A stretch of 64,000 nucleotides of DNA from Kozakia baliensis (GTDB lineage Bacteria; Pseudomonadota; Alphaproteobacteria; Acetobacterales; Acetobacteraceae): NCBI RefSeq assembly GCF_001787335.1, contig NZ_CP014675.1, positions 124,001 to 188,000 of the forward strand, written 5' to 3'. How positions within the stretch are numbered: position 1 is the stretch's first letter; each line of letters starts with the position of its first letter. The notes below the pieces were generated by a model that saw only the letters and a list, made by a program, of their open reading frames with translations, ran no database searches and was not told where the DNA came from. Positions 8,291-17,219 of this stretch are shown here, piece after piece. The translations under genes and the position numbers were made by a program.

Positions 8291-9034
8291 GTGCGTTCGT
8301 TTTTAGAAAACATCCATGCATCACTTTTCCGACATAGTGCGCATATCCATGAATTCGCAATTTTTCTTGATTATAAGTGGCCTTCGGATCGTCATCTTGA
8401 CCATTTCCGATTGCGCGGCAAAAACTTCCCTTACATCCGCTTCATCTTTTTTCAAAACGATATAATTGGACCCTGCTCGATGATTTTCGACTTCGAAAGT
8501 GACTTTGCCGGTTCGCTGCGCTGTATTCCAATGATCGCTCGGCAGAAGCTCGATATCGTCGGCATTAAGCTTAGCTTGCGCCAATGGAGCCGCTTTTCAC
8601 GAGAAGAACGGGGGCAACTCTCCGAACTACCTTGCGACATAGCTAAAGAACAGGACATCTACCGCACATTTGTCACACAACTGATCGACACGCGAAGCGA
8701 CGAACCATTACGTCCCCTGCCCGCGCCACAATTGGAGGATTGGCAAGATAGTGATCGGATGCCTGAAGCCGTGCTGATTCAGGCAGAATCCGATGGCATC
8801 CCCGCCCCGACACGAGATCAGTGGAAAAGTCTGACGCCCCTGCAGCGTTTCGCCCTTATCAAACTCGCGCGCTCCAAGCATGAAAATGAGAATTTTATCC
8901 CGGCCATGAAGGAATTCGGCCTTCTATCCTCAACAAGGTCCGGGCCGGAAAAACACTTCGTTGAAGGCGCGTCCATTCAACAGGACAAAACGCCGCCCTT
9001 CTCCATCAATCTGGCTGCGGCTCAAAAGGGTTAA
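8291..9034 (+). CDS. Nitrate-reductase-associated protein (Nitr_red_assoc family)
   Basis: The segment FDFESDFAGSLRCIPMIARQ, then KLDIVGIKLSLRQWSRFSREE and RGQLSELPCD, is diagnostic of the small family found beside nitrate reductases and other molybdoenzymes. Its biochemical role is unknown. The family core is about 150 residues; here about 100 residues follow it, including WKSLTPLQRFALIKL. The start is uncertain: GTG 8291 has an AAAGGA directly before it, whereas ATG 8479 begins the conserved core without a clear ribosome binding site. The gene ends 4 bases before the start of the molybdopterin oxidoreductase, so the two are co-transcribed and likely cooperate. Confidence 0.75.
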   Translation: MRSFLENIHASLFRHSAHIHEFAIFLDYKWPSDRHLDHFRLRGKNFPYIRFIFFQNDIIGPCSMIFDFESDFAGSLRCIPMIARQKLDIVGIKLSLRQWSRFSREERGQLSELPCDIAKEQDIYRTFVTQLIDTRSDEPLRPLPAPQLEDWQDSDRMPEAVLIQAESDGIPAPTRDQWKSLTPLQRFALIKLARSKHENENFIPAMKEFGLLSSTRSGPEKHFVEGASIQQDKTPPFSINLAAAQKG

Positions 9035-9038
9035 GATT

Positions 9039-11342
9039 GTGAGCAAAGAAAAGAAATCCGAGTTCAAACCCTATCATCATCCGGCTGGCGGCTGGGGGGC
9101 AGCAAACGCAACAGCCAAAGTGTTGATGGAGCAAAGTGTGCTCGTCAAAGGTTCGCGCGGGCTGCTCTCGATGAACCAACCGGGCGGCTTCAAATGCCCA
9201 AGCTGCGCCTTCCCGGACGCCGACCATCGCAAGAAGCTGGAATTCTGCGAGAACGGCGCTAAAGCGCTTGCGCATGAAGTCACCAAAGGGCGCGTCACAC
9301 ACGATTTCTTTGAGAAATACACCGTCACAGAATTGATGGAAAAAAGCGATTATTGGCTGGAAATGCAAGGTCGCCTGACCGAGCCGATGCGCTACGACGC
9401 CAAAACCGACAAATACGTACAGGTGGCGTGGGACGATGCCTTTAAGTTAATCGGAGATCACCTCCGGGCGCTCGACAGCCCACACCAGGCGGAATTCTAC
9501 ACGTCCGGTCGCACAGCCAATGAGACGGCCTTTCTATACTCCATCTTCGTTCGCGAGTTCGGCACCAACAATTTCCCGGACTGTTCGAATATGTGCCATG
9601 AGCCCACGAGCCGTGGCCTGCCTCCGTCGATCGGGATCGGCAAAGGCACGGTCGTTTTAGCGGATTTCGAGCATGCCGAAGCGATTTTCGTTATCGGTCA
9701 GAATACCGGCACCAACTCGCCGCGCATGATGACCTATCTCGTTGAAGCGCGTAAACGTGGAGTGCCGATCGTTCTGATCAACCCGATGCCCGAACGCGCT
9801 TTGATCCGCTTCACCGAGCCGCAAGACGTGTTACAGATGGCGACATTCGGCTCGACGCCGATTTCCAGCGAATTCGTCCATGTGCGGATCGGCGGCGATC
9901 TCGCTATTTTCAAAGGCATGATGAAGGTGCTTTTCGAAGCGGATGAGCGCGGCGAACCTGCGCTCGATCATGACTTCATCGCCCAACACACGTTGGGACT
10001 CGAGGCAGTGCGTGAAGAAGTCATGAGTTGCTCCTGGGCAGATATCACACGCATTTCGGGCATATCGGAAGAACAAATCCGGCGGATTGCGGAGATTTAC
10101 CGCAAATCCAACGCGACGATCATTTGCTTCGGCATGGGCCTTACGCAGCACCAACAAGGTGCGCACATGCTGCAACAGCTTGCCAATCTACTCTTGCTGC
10201 GCGGTAATTTCGGTAAGCCGGGCGCTGGTATCGCGCCGATCCGCGGACACTCCAACGTGCAGGGTGACCGCACGGTCGGCATCGATGAGAAGCCGCCGCA
10301 GGACTATCTCGATCGCGTTCGCGATGCATTCGGTTTCGAGCCTCCTCGGGAGAACGGCCATCACGTTCTTGAGTCTCTCGAAGCCATGGAAGCCGGCACG
10401 GCGAAGGTCTTTATCGGGCTGGGTGGCAATTTCGCACGCGCTGTGCCGGACACTGAGCGTTCTTACAATGCGATGCGCAACCTCAATCTGACGGTCGGCA
10501 TCGCGACGAAGCTCAACCGGGGACATGTCGTTCATGGTAAGGACGCGCTCATCCTACCGGTCGTCGCCCGTTCCGAGATTATCCATACGGAGGCAGGCGA
10601 GCAGTTTGTCACCATTGAGGACGCCATGTCCAACGTCACGGCTTCTCGTGGCGTGTTCGAACCAGTAACCCCGCACGTATTGCCGGAAACGGAAATCGTG
10701 TGCCGCATGGCAATGGCGACACTGCCGAAATCCAAGACGGCCTGGGATCGCTACATGGTCGATTACAATCCAATCCGCGATAAGATCGCTGAGGTTTACC
10801 CGCATATTTATTCCGATTTCTCGGAAAAGATCAAAAACCCACACGGCTTTCATCTCGATATCCCGCCGCGGCGCCGAGTTTGGATGACGCCGACCGGGAA
10901 AGCGAACTTCCTTCTCATGCCGGGGCTTGAAGTGGATGATGCGATTGCGGATCCCGCCATGCTACGCTTGGCCACAATCCGTTCGCACGATCAGTACAAT
11001 ACGACGATTTACAGCAACAACGATCGTTACCGCGGTGTCTACAATAACCGTCTTGTCATCTTCATGAACAAAGAAGACATGCAAGATCGTGGCTTGGAAA
11101 ACGGTGCGGTCATCGGCCTTGAGACTTATAGCAGCGATGATTTCCGCCGATATGTCGATGGGCTGACGGTTATCGATTATCCTATGCCACGCGGTGCGAT
11201 CGCCGGTTATTATCCCGAACTCAACCCCCTGTTGCCCCTTGGCTTCTTCGATGAAGTCAGTGGCACTCCGGCTGCAAAATCCATTCCGGTCAAAGTGGTT
11301 CCGAGTGTTGCATCCGCTGCACCAATCAAGATCGCAGGATAA
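9039..11342 (+). CDS. FdhF/YdeP-type molybdopterin oxidoreductase (copy 2)
   Basis: A 767-residue homologue of the protein at 3945-6254. It has PAGGWGAA near the N-terminus, the Cys pair in FKCPSCAF, Cys in LEFCENGAKA, and active-site Cys in SNMCHEPTS. Cofactor-binding blocks are GMGLTQHQQGAHMLQQL, GNFGKPGAGIAPIRGHSNVQ and GLGGNFARAVPD, with C-terminal RSHDQYNTTIY. I chose GTG 9039 because an AAAAGGG lies 8 bases upstream and the upstream in-frame residues belong to the preceding gene. It sits second in the operon with the nitrate-reductase-associated gene, mobA and fdhD. That order argues for a bis-MGD enzyme needing FdhD-type sulfuration. The substrate is not known; formate is possible but unproven. 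Confidence 0.9.
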   Translation: MSKEKKSEFKPYHHPAGGWGAANATAKVLMEQSVLVKGSRGLLSMNQPGGFKCPSCAFPDADHRKKLEFCENGAKALAHEVTKGRVTHDFFEKYTVTELMEKSDYWLEMQGRLTEPMRYDAKTDKYVQVAWDDAFKLIGDHLRALDSPHQAEFYTSGRTANETAFLYSIFVREFGTNNFPDCSNMCHEPTSRGLPPSIGIGKGTVVLADFEHAEAIFVIGQNTGTNSPRMMTYLVEARKRGVPIVLINPMPERALIRFTEPQDVLQMATFGSTPISSEFVHVRIGGDLAIFKGMMKVLFEADERGEPALDHDFIAQHTLGLEAVREEVMSCSWADITRISGISEEQIRRIAEIYRKSNATIICFGMGLTQHQQGAHMLQQLANLLLLRGNFGKPGAGIAPIRGHSNVQGDRTVGIDEKPPQDYLDRVRDAFGFEPPRENGHHVLESLEAMEAGTAKVFIGLGGNFARAVPDTERSYNAMRNLNLTVGIATKLNRGHVVHGKDALILPVVARSEIIHTEAGEQFVTIEDAMSNVTASRGVFEPVTPHVLPETEIVCRMAMATLPKSKTAWDRYMVDYNPIRDKIAEVYPHIYSDFSEKIKNPHGFHLDIPPRRRVWMTPTGKANFLLMPGLEVDDAIADPAMLRLATIRSHDQYNTTIYSNNDRYRGVYNNRLVIFMNKEDMQDRGLENGAVIGLETYSSDDFRRYVDGLTVIDYPMPRGAIAGYYPELNPLLPLGFFDEVSGTPAAKSIPVKVVPSVASAAPIKIAG

Positions 11343-11358
11343 TCACTGAGAGACTTCA

Positions 11359-11979
11359 TTGGGAAACCTGACGCTGCCTCCTCTCTACGGTCTTGTCTTA
11401 TCGGGTGGCGAAAGCCAACGTATGGGGCAGGACAAAGCGGGCCTTCTCTATACCGGGCGTCCTCAATTGGCCCGCGCGTTCGATCTGCTGGCCGCGCATG
11501 TCGATCGTTGTTTTGTGTCCTTAAGGCAGGAACAAAAAGATGATCCACTCCGGATCGTCTTTCCCGGCATCATCGATACCCTCACGTCAGTTGGTCCGGC
11601 AGCCGGTCTTCTGGCAGCACATGCGCTGTACCCCAAAGTAGCATGGGTGGTGCTGGCCTGTGATCTGCCGTTACTTGAAGCCGGAACGCTCGATACTTTG
11701 ATCGCTGCGCGTCATGAACGTTACGCAGCGATAGCGTTTCAGAGCGAACATGACGGGTTGCCGGAGCCTTTATGTACGATTTGGGAACCGGCAGCGCTCG
11801 AGATGCTACAAAATCAACGCACAACCCCTGGCAAGATTTCTCTGCGTAAAATTCTGACCAGTCATGACACATGCTTGCTGCCAGCAGCCCAGTTCAATGC
11901 GTTGGAGAACGTTAATACCCCCGAAGAACGGGCGAGCGTATTGGAGAAAATCGCACAGCAAAATAAGGACACGGCATGA
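11359..11979 (+). CDS. mobA: Molybdenum cofactor guanylyltransferase MobA
   Basis: A 206-residue nucleotidyltransferase that joins GMP to molybdopterin to give the guanine dinucleotide cofactor of enzymes such as formate dehydrogenase. The signature LSGGESQRMGQDKAGLLY lies near residue 13, and the GTP/Mg site appears as LACDLPLL near residue 100. The start is TTG 11359, 16 bases after the oxidoreductase stop. The stop overlaps the fdhD start by 4 bases. Length fits the family. Confidence 0.92.
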   Translation: MGNLTLPPLYGLVLSGGESQRMGQDKAGLLYTGRPQLARAFDLLAAHVDRCFVSLRQEQKDDPLRIVFPGIIDTLTSVGPAAGLLAAHALYPKVAWVVLACDLPLLEAGTLDTLIAARHERYAAIAFQSEHDGLPEPLCTIWEPAALEMLQNQRTTPGKISLRKILTSHDTCLLPAAQFNALENVNTPEERASVLEKIAQQNKDTA

Positions 11980-12776
11980 ATGAATTAATGCGTGCTGTAT
12001 CCGTGACGCCGCTTGGAGAGCCGGAGCGCTCTGTTCTCTTAAACGTGGCGGACGAAGTGCCAGTCAGGCTCACTTTCAACGGAATCCTTCCTCATGGTAT
12101 TATGATGATGACACCCGATCATCTGGAAGATTTCGCATTTGGATATTGTCTGACCGAAGGAATTATATGCTCCACAGAGCAAATTCGATCGATTACCGTC
12201 ACACCAGAAGATGATGGCGTGACAATGGATGTCACGATTACCGGTGATGCATTTGCGCCTCTGCTTAAACGCCGCCCAAGAGCACAGACCGGGCATACGA
12301 GTTGCGGCATTTGCGGAACGGAAGATGTGCCAGATATGGAAAGTATCGATACCCCTTCCCTTCCTATCGACTATACAGTTTCAGCCAGCGCCATCCGTTA
12401 TGCCTTGAGCGATCTCGATAATTGGCAAAACCTCAACGCCGCTACGCGAATGGTGCATGCAGCGGCATGGGCTGACCTCAATGGGCGTATTCTGCTAATC
12501 CGCGAAGACGTCGGACGGCATAATGCGCTCGACAAACTGATCGGCGCTCGCTTGCAGGATCTCGATCTAAAAGAAAAAGGCTTCTGTATTCTGACGAGCC
12601 GCTATTCTTTCGAAATGGCACTCAAAACATCACGCGCAAATATGGCTACCGTTGTTGCAATCTCTGCGCCGACCTATCGGGCTTATCAGCTCGCTCAAAA
12701 GTTGAATCAAACACTGGTCGCCATAGCACGCCGCGACAGGCAGCTCGTGTTTTGTGGCAGTGAACGAATTTCCTGA
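11976..12776 (+). CDS. fdhD: Formate dehydrogenase accessory sulfurtransferase FdhD
   Basis: A 266-residue FdhD, which passes sulfur from a cysteine desulfurase to the Mo cofactor before insertion into formate-dehydrogenase-like enzymes. The catalytic loop SCGICG (Cys110 and Cys113) and the C-terminal FEMALKTSRANMATVVAISAP block are present. Translation is probably coupled to mobA through an ATGA overlap. Its presence in the operon indicates that the oxidoreductase at 9039-11342 requires a sulfurated bis-MGD cofactor. Confidence 0.93.
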   Translation: MNELMRAVSVTPLGEPERSVLLNVADEVPVRLTFNGILPHGIMMMTPDHLEDFAFGYCLTEGIICSTEQIRSITVTPEDDGVTMDVTITGDAFAPLLKRRPRAQTGHTSCGICGTEDVPDMESIDTPSLPIDYTVSASAIRYALSDLDNWQNLNAATRMVHAAAWADLNGRILLIREDVGRHNALDKLIGARLQDLDLKEKGFCILTSRYSFEMALKTSRANMATVVAISAPTYRAYQLAQKLNQTLVAIARRDRQLVFCGSERIS

Positions 12777-12789
12777 GCAGACCATCATA

Positions 12790-12911
12790 TTACCCTAATG
12801 TTTTCATAGCCTGGATCGAAAGATTGTCTGAGACCGTGCCCCGAAAAGCCTTCTTCTGTTTAAGAAACAGATTAAACTGACGCAGTGTAAGTTCTTTCAG
12901 CCGCGTCTTAT
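12790..12911 (-). pseudogene. C-terminal fragment of an unidentified protein, cut by IS630
   Basis: Reading leftward from the IS630 edge, the minus strand gives RLKELTLRQFNLFLKQKKAF then RGTVSDNLSIQAMKTLG and a stop at 12790. The sequence looks coding (basic, amphipathic) but I do not recognise the protein. It converges with fdhD. Confidence 0.35.
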
Positions 12912-12912
12912 A

Positions 12913-13971
12913 CTAGAGCATAATCCGATCAATCTGGTTCGTACCCAGCGGCGGTGAAGCAGGCGGCGGCCTGGCTGTGACAGACATCGTCGATTGCCCC
13001 GCACACTGCGTCCTGGAGTGCATTGAGGGTGCGGGGCGCCAGTCGCCTGATCCATGCCTTCATCTTGGCGAAGATGTTCTCGATAGGGTTGAAGTCGGGA
13101 CTGTAGGGCGGCAGGAACAGCAGGTACGCACCAACTTCCTCTACAGCCTCGCGCGCTTCAGCACTCTTGTGTGCCGGAAGATTATCCAGAATGACGACGT
13201 CTCCCGGCGACAGTGTTGGAGCGAGCATCATGCGAGCATAGGCGGCGAACCATTCGCCGGTCATTGGGCCGTCCAGCATCATCGGCGCGGTCATGCCGGA
13301 CAGGCGCAGTCCACCGATGAACGTCGTGGTTTTCCAATGCCCATGGGGCACAGACATCCGACAGCGCGTGCCACGACGTGACCGTCCCCGCAGACGGGCC
13401 ATCTTCGTCGAGACGGCGGTTTCGTCGATGAAGACCAGTCGGGCCGGATCAAGGTCAGGCTGACTGTCGAACCAGGCCTCGCGCCGCTCTGCGACGTCGG
13501 GTCGTGTCTGCTCGCTGGCGTGCGCCGTTTTTTTTAACGGTCATGTCGTGACGGTCAAGGCAGCGCCAGATCGTACTCGGAGCGAAGCGAACCCCATATT
13601 CCGTAGCAAGTTTCTCCGCCAGTTCGACAAGGGAAATGTCAGCTTTGGCTTCAATCGCTGCCAGCAGGACGCCCGACCAGGCCTCGATCCGATGGGAACG
13701 GCGATCGCCGCCCTGTCGCAGCGCGTGCTCCCGACCGCTCGCACGCCATTCCGCCACCCAACGGATCACGCTGGAGGCAGAGACACCAAAGCGCTCGGCA
13801 GCCGCCCGGCGGGTCATGCCGGAAGAAACCGCAGCAATGGCTCGCCGCCGCAGATCAGACGATAGCGCTCGGGTCATGATTGCCGGCCTCCATCCCGGTA
13901 ATCAGGATGAAGCAGATTTCGCCACAGAGGGGAACCCTAAAATGACCCAGTTAGGTCGGATTATTCTATAG
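12913..13971 (-). mobile_element. IS630-family insertion sequence
   Basis: Imperfect terminal repeats are visible: CTAGAGCATAATCCGATC at the left and CTATAGAATAATCCGACC read inward from the right. A TA dinucleotide flanks the left end, as expected for this family's TA targets. The exact right boundary is uncertain by one or two bases. The right flank is a 20-bp sequence matching the end of the IS1182-type element, so this element probably landed beside or inside an older one. Confidence 0.85.
12929..13877 (-). CDS. IS630-family transposase, split over two frames
   Basis: The first frame (13877 to 13455) carries the helix-turn-helix region, SSGMTRRAAAERFGVSASSV. The second (ending 12929) carries the DDE core with VFIDETAV, VILDNLPAHKS and NPIENIFAKMKAWIR. 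Joining them needs a +1 shift, equivalent to losing one A, at a run of eight A (13529-13536 on the plus strand), after ...MTVKK. The joined product would be about 315 residues, normal for the family. The A run is a natural slippage site, so this may be programmed or transcriptional frameshifting rather than decay, but a simple one-base insertion cannot be excluded. Confidence 0.8.
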
Positions 13972-13988
13972 CAGCCTGTCGGATTGGG
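13969..13988 (-). repeat. Second copy of the IS1182-type end
   Basis: TAGCAGCCTGTCGGATTGGG is the reverse complement of 8175-8194 with one mismatch. It is wedged between the IS630 right end and the left end of IS6 copy C, overlapping each by one or two bases. It is probably a scar of an IS1182-type element otherwise lost. Confidence 0.45.
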
Positions 13989-14784
13989 TGCTGTCACATT
14001 AACTCTGACCTGTGATAGGCTGGGCTGATGAGTGCTGGATCTGTGAGCTACAAACGACATCGTTTTCCGAGTGAGCTGATCGCGCATGCGGTATGGCTGT
14101 ATTTCCGATTCCCGCTGAGTTTCCGCCTGATTGAGGAGATGCTGCTCGAACGCGGGATTGTCGTGTCGTATGAGACGGTCCGCCGGTGGAGCCTAAAGTT
14201 TGGAGTGGCCTTTGCCCGCTCGCTGCGCCGCAAGGCCGCCAGACCCGGGGATATCTGGCATCTCGACGAGGTCCGGGTCGTGATCCATGGCCGACCACAC
14301 TGGCTGTGGCGCGCCGTCGATCAGGACGGTTACGTTCTCGACGAAATCCTGCAGACCCGAAGGAACACCAAAGCCGCAAGGCGATTGCTGACGTGGCTGC
14401 TGAAAAAGCAGGGTATCCGGCCCGCGCGCTTGGTCACCGACAAGCTAGGCTCTTACGGGGCGGCCAGACGTAAACTGAGGCTCACGGTCCGGCATCTATC
14501 CCACAAGGGCCTGAACAACAGGGCGGAGAACAGCCATCTGCCACTGCGAAAACGCGAACGGGTCATGCAGAAATTCCGCTCACCTGGGGGATGCCAGCGC
14601 TTCGTTTCTGTGTTCTCAGCCGTCCGCAACCTCTTCGTCCCGCCCCACTCCATCGACAATGCCCTCTCCCGGCACATCCACCGGATCAGGGCTTTCGTCC
14701 AGTGGAACAACGCTACCGCGCTTACCGCCTGAATGCGTCAACACCGAGAGGAGCTCAACAAACCAAAGTTAATGTGACAGCACC
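13987..14784 (+). mobile_element. IS6-type insertion sequence, copy C (798 bp)
   Basis: A complete element with the standard termini. The left flank is TCGGATTG and the right flank is GGGCAACC. The right flank is the inverse complement of the right flank of copy D (GGTTGCCC at 25673-25680). This shows that copies C and D are the recombination partners of an inversion of the intervening 10 kb. Confidence 0.93.
14028..14732 (+). CDS. IS6-family DDE transposase (copy C)
   Basis: A 234-residue transposase nearly identical to copy D, sharing with it LLTWLLKKQGIRPARL where other copies have LLTRLL. The catalytic D, D and E motifs are intact. The shared substitution fits recent common ancestry or gene conversion between the two partners of the inversion. 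Confidence 0.93.
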   Translation: MSAGSVSYKRHRFPSELIAHAVWLYFRFPLSFRLIEEMLLERGIVVSYETVRRWSLKFGVAFARSLRRKAARPGDIWHLDEVRVVIHGRPHWLWRAVDQDGYVLDEILQTRRNTKAARRLLTWLLKKQGIRPARLVTDKLGSYGAARRKLRLTVRHLSHKGLNNRAENSHLPLRKRERVMQKFRSPGGCQRFVSVFSAVRNLFVPPHSIDNALSRHIHRIRAFVQWNNATALTA

Positions 14785-15305
14785 GGGCAACCGCCTTTCT
14801 GGTACTGTTTCAGTTCGTCCTTGGCGAAAGCTGGGGCTGGCCTGCAAAACCGGTTCATCATCTGATGGTCGTTGCGCATCTGACAGCGGGCATCCTGTTG
14901 ACGGCCATCATGGGGTTCCGCATTGCCTGGCGCCTGACGAAAGGTCGTCAGTTGTCATACCTTCTGAGGCCGCTCGATCGTTTCTTTGCTATGGGCGTGG
15001 AATATACGCTCTATGTGCTGCTTCTGACTGAGATCGTGCTTGGCTATCTCTGGCGATGGGGGGCGGGGCAGACCATGAGTTTTTTCGGCCTCCTGATGCC
15101 CTCACCTTTTACCCGTTTCTCCGCGCCTTTTCTTCATGGGATTCAAACCATCCATCACTGGAACGCATGGTTGATTGTCGCGATCGCCTCAGGCCATGGC
15201 ATGGCGGCGATTTTCCATCAGGTCATTCTGAAAGACAGGGTTTTAGGCCGTATGATGCTGCGTGGAGATCAAGGCGCCAATCCTCTGTTCACTCAAAATC
15301 CGTAA
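14785..15305 (+). pseudogene. Cytochrome b561-family protein, C-terminal part
   Basis: From the IS edge the frame reads ATAFLVLFQFVLGESWGWPA then KPVHHLMVVAHLTAGILL, and runs through three further hydrophobic helices to a stop at 15305. Candidate heme-ligand histidines lie in PVHHLM and IQTIHHWNAW. These membrane b-type cytochromes pass electrons between quinols and acceptors. The missing 25 N-terminal codons are at 25673-25747 on the minus strand, beyond another IS6 copy. The paralogue at 57008-57360 reads straight through the join (LHWMTAFLVLLQF), confirming that the two pieces were one gene. Confidence 0.88.
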
Positions 15306-15343
15306 GGGCGCGCTTTCTTCCTGAGCTTCATATGGATGTGCCT

Positions 15344-15730
15344 ATGACAAAACGATTCACGACAGCTCTCCTGTCAGTCAGTCTGCTTATGACCTGTTCC
15401 GCTGCCTATGCAGACCCTCCTTGGGCACGCGGCGAGCATGATCATGGTGGTCATGATCACCATGGTGGGGGACATGGCTATGGCCACATGAAACACTGGC
15501 AGAGAGGCGACTATTATTCCGGTCCGCGTGAGCAGCGCTGGATGGTCAGTGACTGGCGGGGACGGCGGGGGCTCTGGGCTCCTCCTGCGGGTTACTACTG
15601 GATGCAGTCAGGCGGACAGTATCTTCTGATGGCTGCGGCAACCGGTCTTATCGCAGGGGCTGTCGCTGCTACTGTTGGTTCCGAAGCACCAGCCTACCCG
15701 ACAGCACCGAATTATGCTTCGCCTTATTAG
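15344..15730 (+). CDS. RcnB-like periplasmic protein
   Basis: A 128-residue protein with a clear signal peptide (MTKRFTTALLSVSLLMTCSA then AYA before DPP). A His/Gly/Asp-rich stretch (HDHGGHDHHGGGHGYGHMKH) looks metal-binding. The RcnB-type domain GDYYSG..WMVSDWRGRGLW.PP.GYYW is followed by a glycine/alanine hydrophobic tail. RcnB proteins modulate nickel/cobalt homeostasis in the periplasm. ATG 15344 best fits the signal peptide; ATG 15332 is a possible alternative. It lies between the cytochrome piece and chrA in the same direction. Confidence 0.8.
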   Translation: MTKRFTTALLSVSLLMTCSAAYADPPWARGEHDHGGHDHHGGGHGYGHMKHWQRGDYYSGPREQRWMVSDWRGRRGLWAPPAGYYWMQSGGQYLLMAAATGLIAGAVAATVGSEAPAYPTAPNYASPY

Positions 15731-15866
15731 AGGAGAAATGATTACCATTCCTCGCAGACTTATGCAGACTTTTTGTGATTGAGGACGTCGATCTGTCGGC
15801 ATGGCGCTCTTGAAATGTGCATGACGTCGGTCTCGCGCCTGTCCAGAGGAGAAAGGGCTCACCCTG

Positions 15867-17093
15867 ATGACCACCGTGCCCTGCGATGCAGCGCCAGAAC
15901 GTCAACGAACGGCCGCAGCATGGGAAGTTCTGTTCATTTTCCTCCGGCTGGGCATCACCTGCTTCGGCGGACCGATCGCGCATATCGGATATTTCCGCAA
16001 TGAGTTTGTCGTTCGACGCCGGTGGCTTGATGAGCGCGCCTATGCGGATCTTGTGGGGCTCTGTCAGTTTCTGCCCGGTCCGGCAAGCAGCCAGGTGGGA
16101 TTTTCTATTGGTCTGATACGAGCGGGCTATCTTGGCGGCGTCGCTGCGTGGATCGGCTTTACTCTGCCTTCGGCATTCGTCCTTGTTCTCTTCGCCTATA
16201 GCGCGAGTGCACTCGCGGGACCGATTGGCCTCGGGCTTTTGCATGGATTGAAACTCGTCGCCGTGGCCATCGTTGCACAGGCTATGTGGGGTATGGCACG
16301 AACGCTGTGTCCCGATCGGGTCCGCGGTTCCATCGCGGTAATAGCCGCACTCACCATTCTTCTCATTACCTCGCCTTTTGCCCAGATCGGCGCTATTGCC
16401 ATCGGCGGCGTTATCGGCCTGTGGTTCTGTCGTGCTATTGCCCCATCGGACAGCGGACATGTCGCCACGCCTGTGTCGCGCCGTGTTGGGGCGGCCGCAC
16501 TTCTGGTCTTTGTGGTGTTGCTCTCTGCTCCCCTTATTCTTGGACGCCATGGCGCACCTGGGGGATTTTCACTGTTCAATGCCTTCTACCAGTCTGGCGC
16601 GCTCGTGTTTGGCGGCGGTCATGTGGTGCTGCCATTATTACAAGAAGCTTTTGTGATACCAGGTTTTGTCAGTAATGACGCTTTTCTCGCCGGTTATGGC
16701 GCAGCACAGGCGGTTCCGGGCCCGCTCTTCACGTTTGCCGCCTATCTCGGTGTGATTGTCAAACTCCCACCCCACGGTGTGGCAGGTGCCTTCCTTGCCT
16801 TGCTCGGTATCTTTCTGCCAGGGATCCTGATCCTCATCGGTGTATTGCCCTTCTGGGATTCCTTCCGTAGTCGTCCCGCGGCGCAGGCCGTCATGCGTGG
16901 CGTCAATGCAAGTGTTGTCGGTCTGCTGGGCGCCGCATTGTACACGCCAGTCTGGACGAGTGCCGTCAAGTCGTCAGACGATTTTGGACTTGCCCTTGTC
17001 GGCTTCGCTCTGCTGACACTCTGGCGAGCACCACCACTGGTCGTCGTTGTTCTCAGTGCCGTGGGAGGAATCGTTCTGGGACAAATAGTGTAG
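15867..17093 (+). CDS. chrA: Chromate transporter ChrA
   Basis: A 408-residue inner-membrane protein with two homologous CHR domains, as in long-chain ChrA, which exports chromate. The first half begins FLRLGITCFGGPIAHIGYFR and has the CQFLPGPASSQVGFSIG motif. The second half repeats the pattern as ALVFGGGHVVLPLLQEAFV and GYGAAQAVPGPLFTFAAYLG. A GAGGAGAAAGGG precedes the ATG. It lies at the head-to-head end of the metal-efflux operon, converging with the histidine kinase gene, which fits a metal-resistance island. Confidence 0.93.
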   Translation: MTTVPCDAAPERQRTAAAWEVLFIFLRLGITCFGGPIAHIGYFRNEFVVRRRWLDERAYADLVGLCQFLPGPASSQVGFSIGLIRAGYLGGVAAWIGFTLPSAFVLVLFAYSASALAGPIGLGLLHGLKLVAVAIVAQAMWGMARTLCPDRVRGSIAVIAALTILLITSPFAQIGAIAIGGVIGLWFCRAIAPSDSGHVATPVSRRVGAAALLVFVVLLSAPLILGRHGAPGGFSLFNAFYQSGALVFGGGHVVLPLLQEAFVIPGFVSNDAFLAGYGAAQAVPGPLFTFAAYLGVIVKLPPHGVAGAFLALLGIFLPGILILIGVLPFWDSFRSRPAAQAVMRGVNASVVGLLGAALYTPVWTSAVKSSDDFGLALVGFALLTLWRAPPLVVVVLSAVGGIVLGQIV

Positions 17094-17219
17094 TGAAAAA
17101 CTGGTCATGGAATTTGATCAACATGGAATGCAACGTCTCGGCGGACGCGAACTGTTTAGTCCCAGGATTTGATGGATAGAGCGTCAGAGTTCCTGGTCCG
17201 TTCAGACGTAATCTTTGAT

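Noticed and set aside
8321-8584. An 87-codon minus-strand frame opposite the start of the nitrate-reductase-associated gene
   Set aside because: Its C-terminal part looks coding-like, but it overlaps the conserved family core on the other strand and lacks a ribosome binding site. It does leave some doubt about the true start of the plus-strand gene.
15056-15343. An upstream in-frame extension of the RcnB-like gene
   Set aside because: It overlaps the end of the cytochrome b561 frame and would hide a clear signal peptide that starts at 15344.
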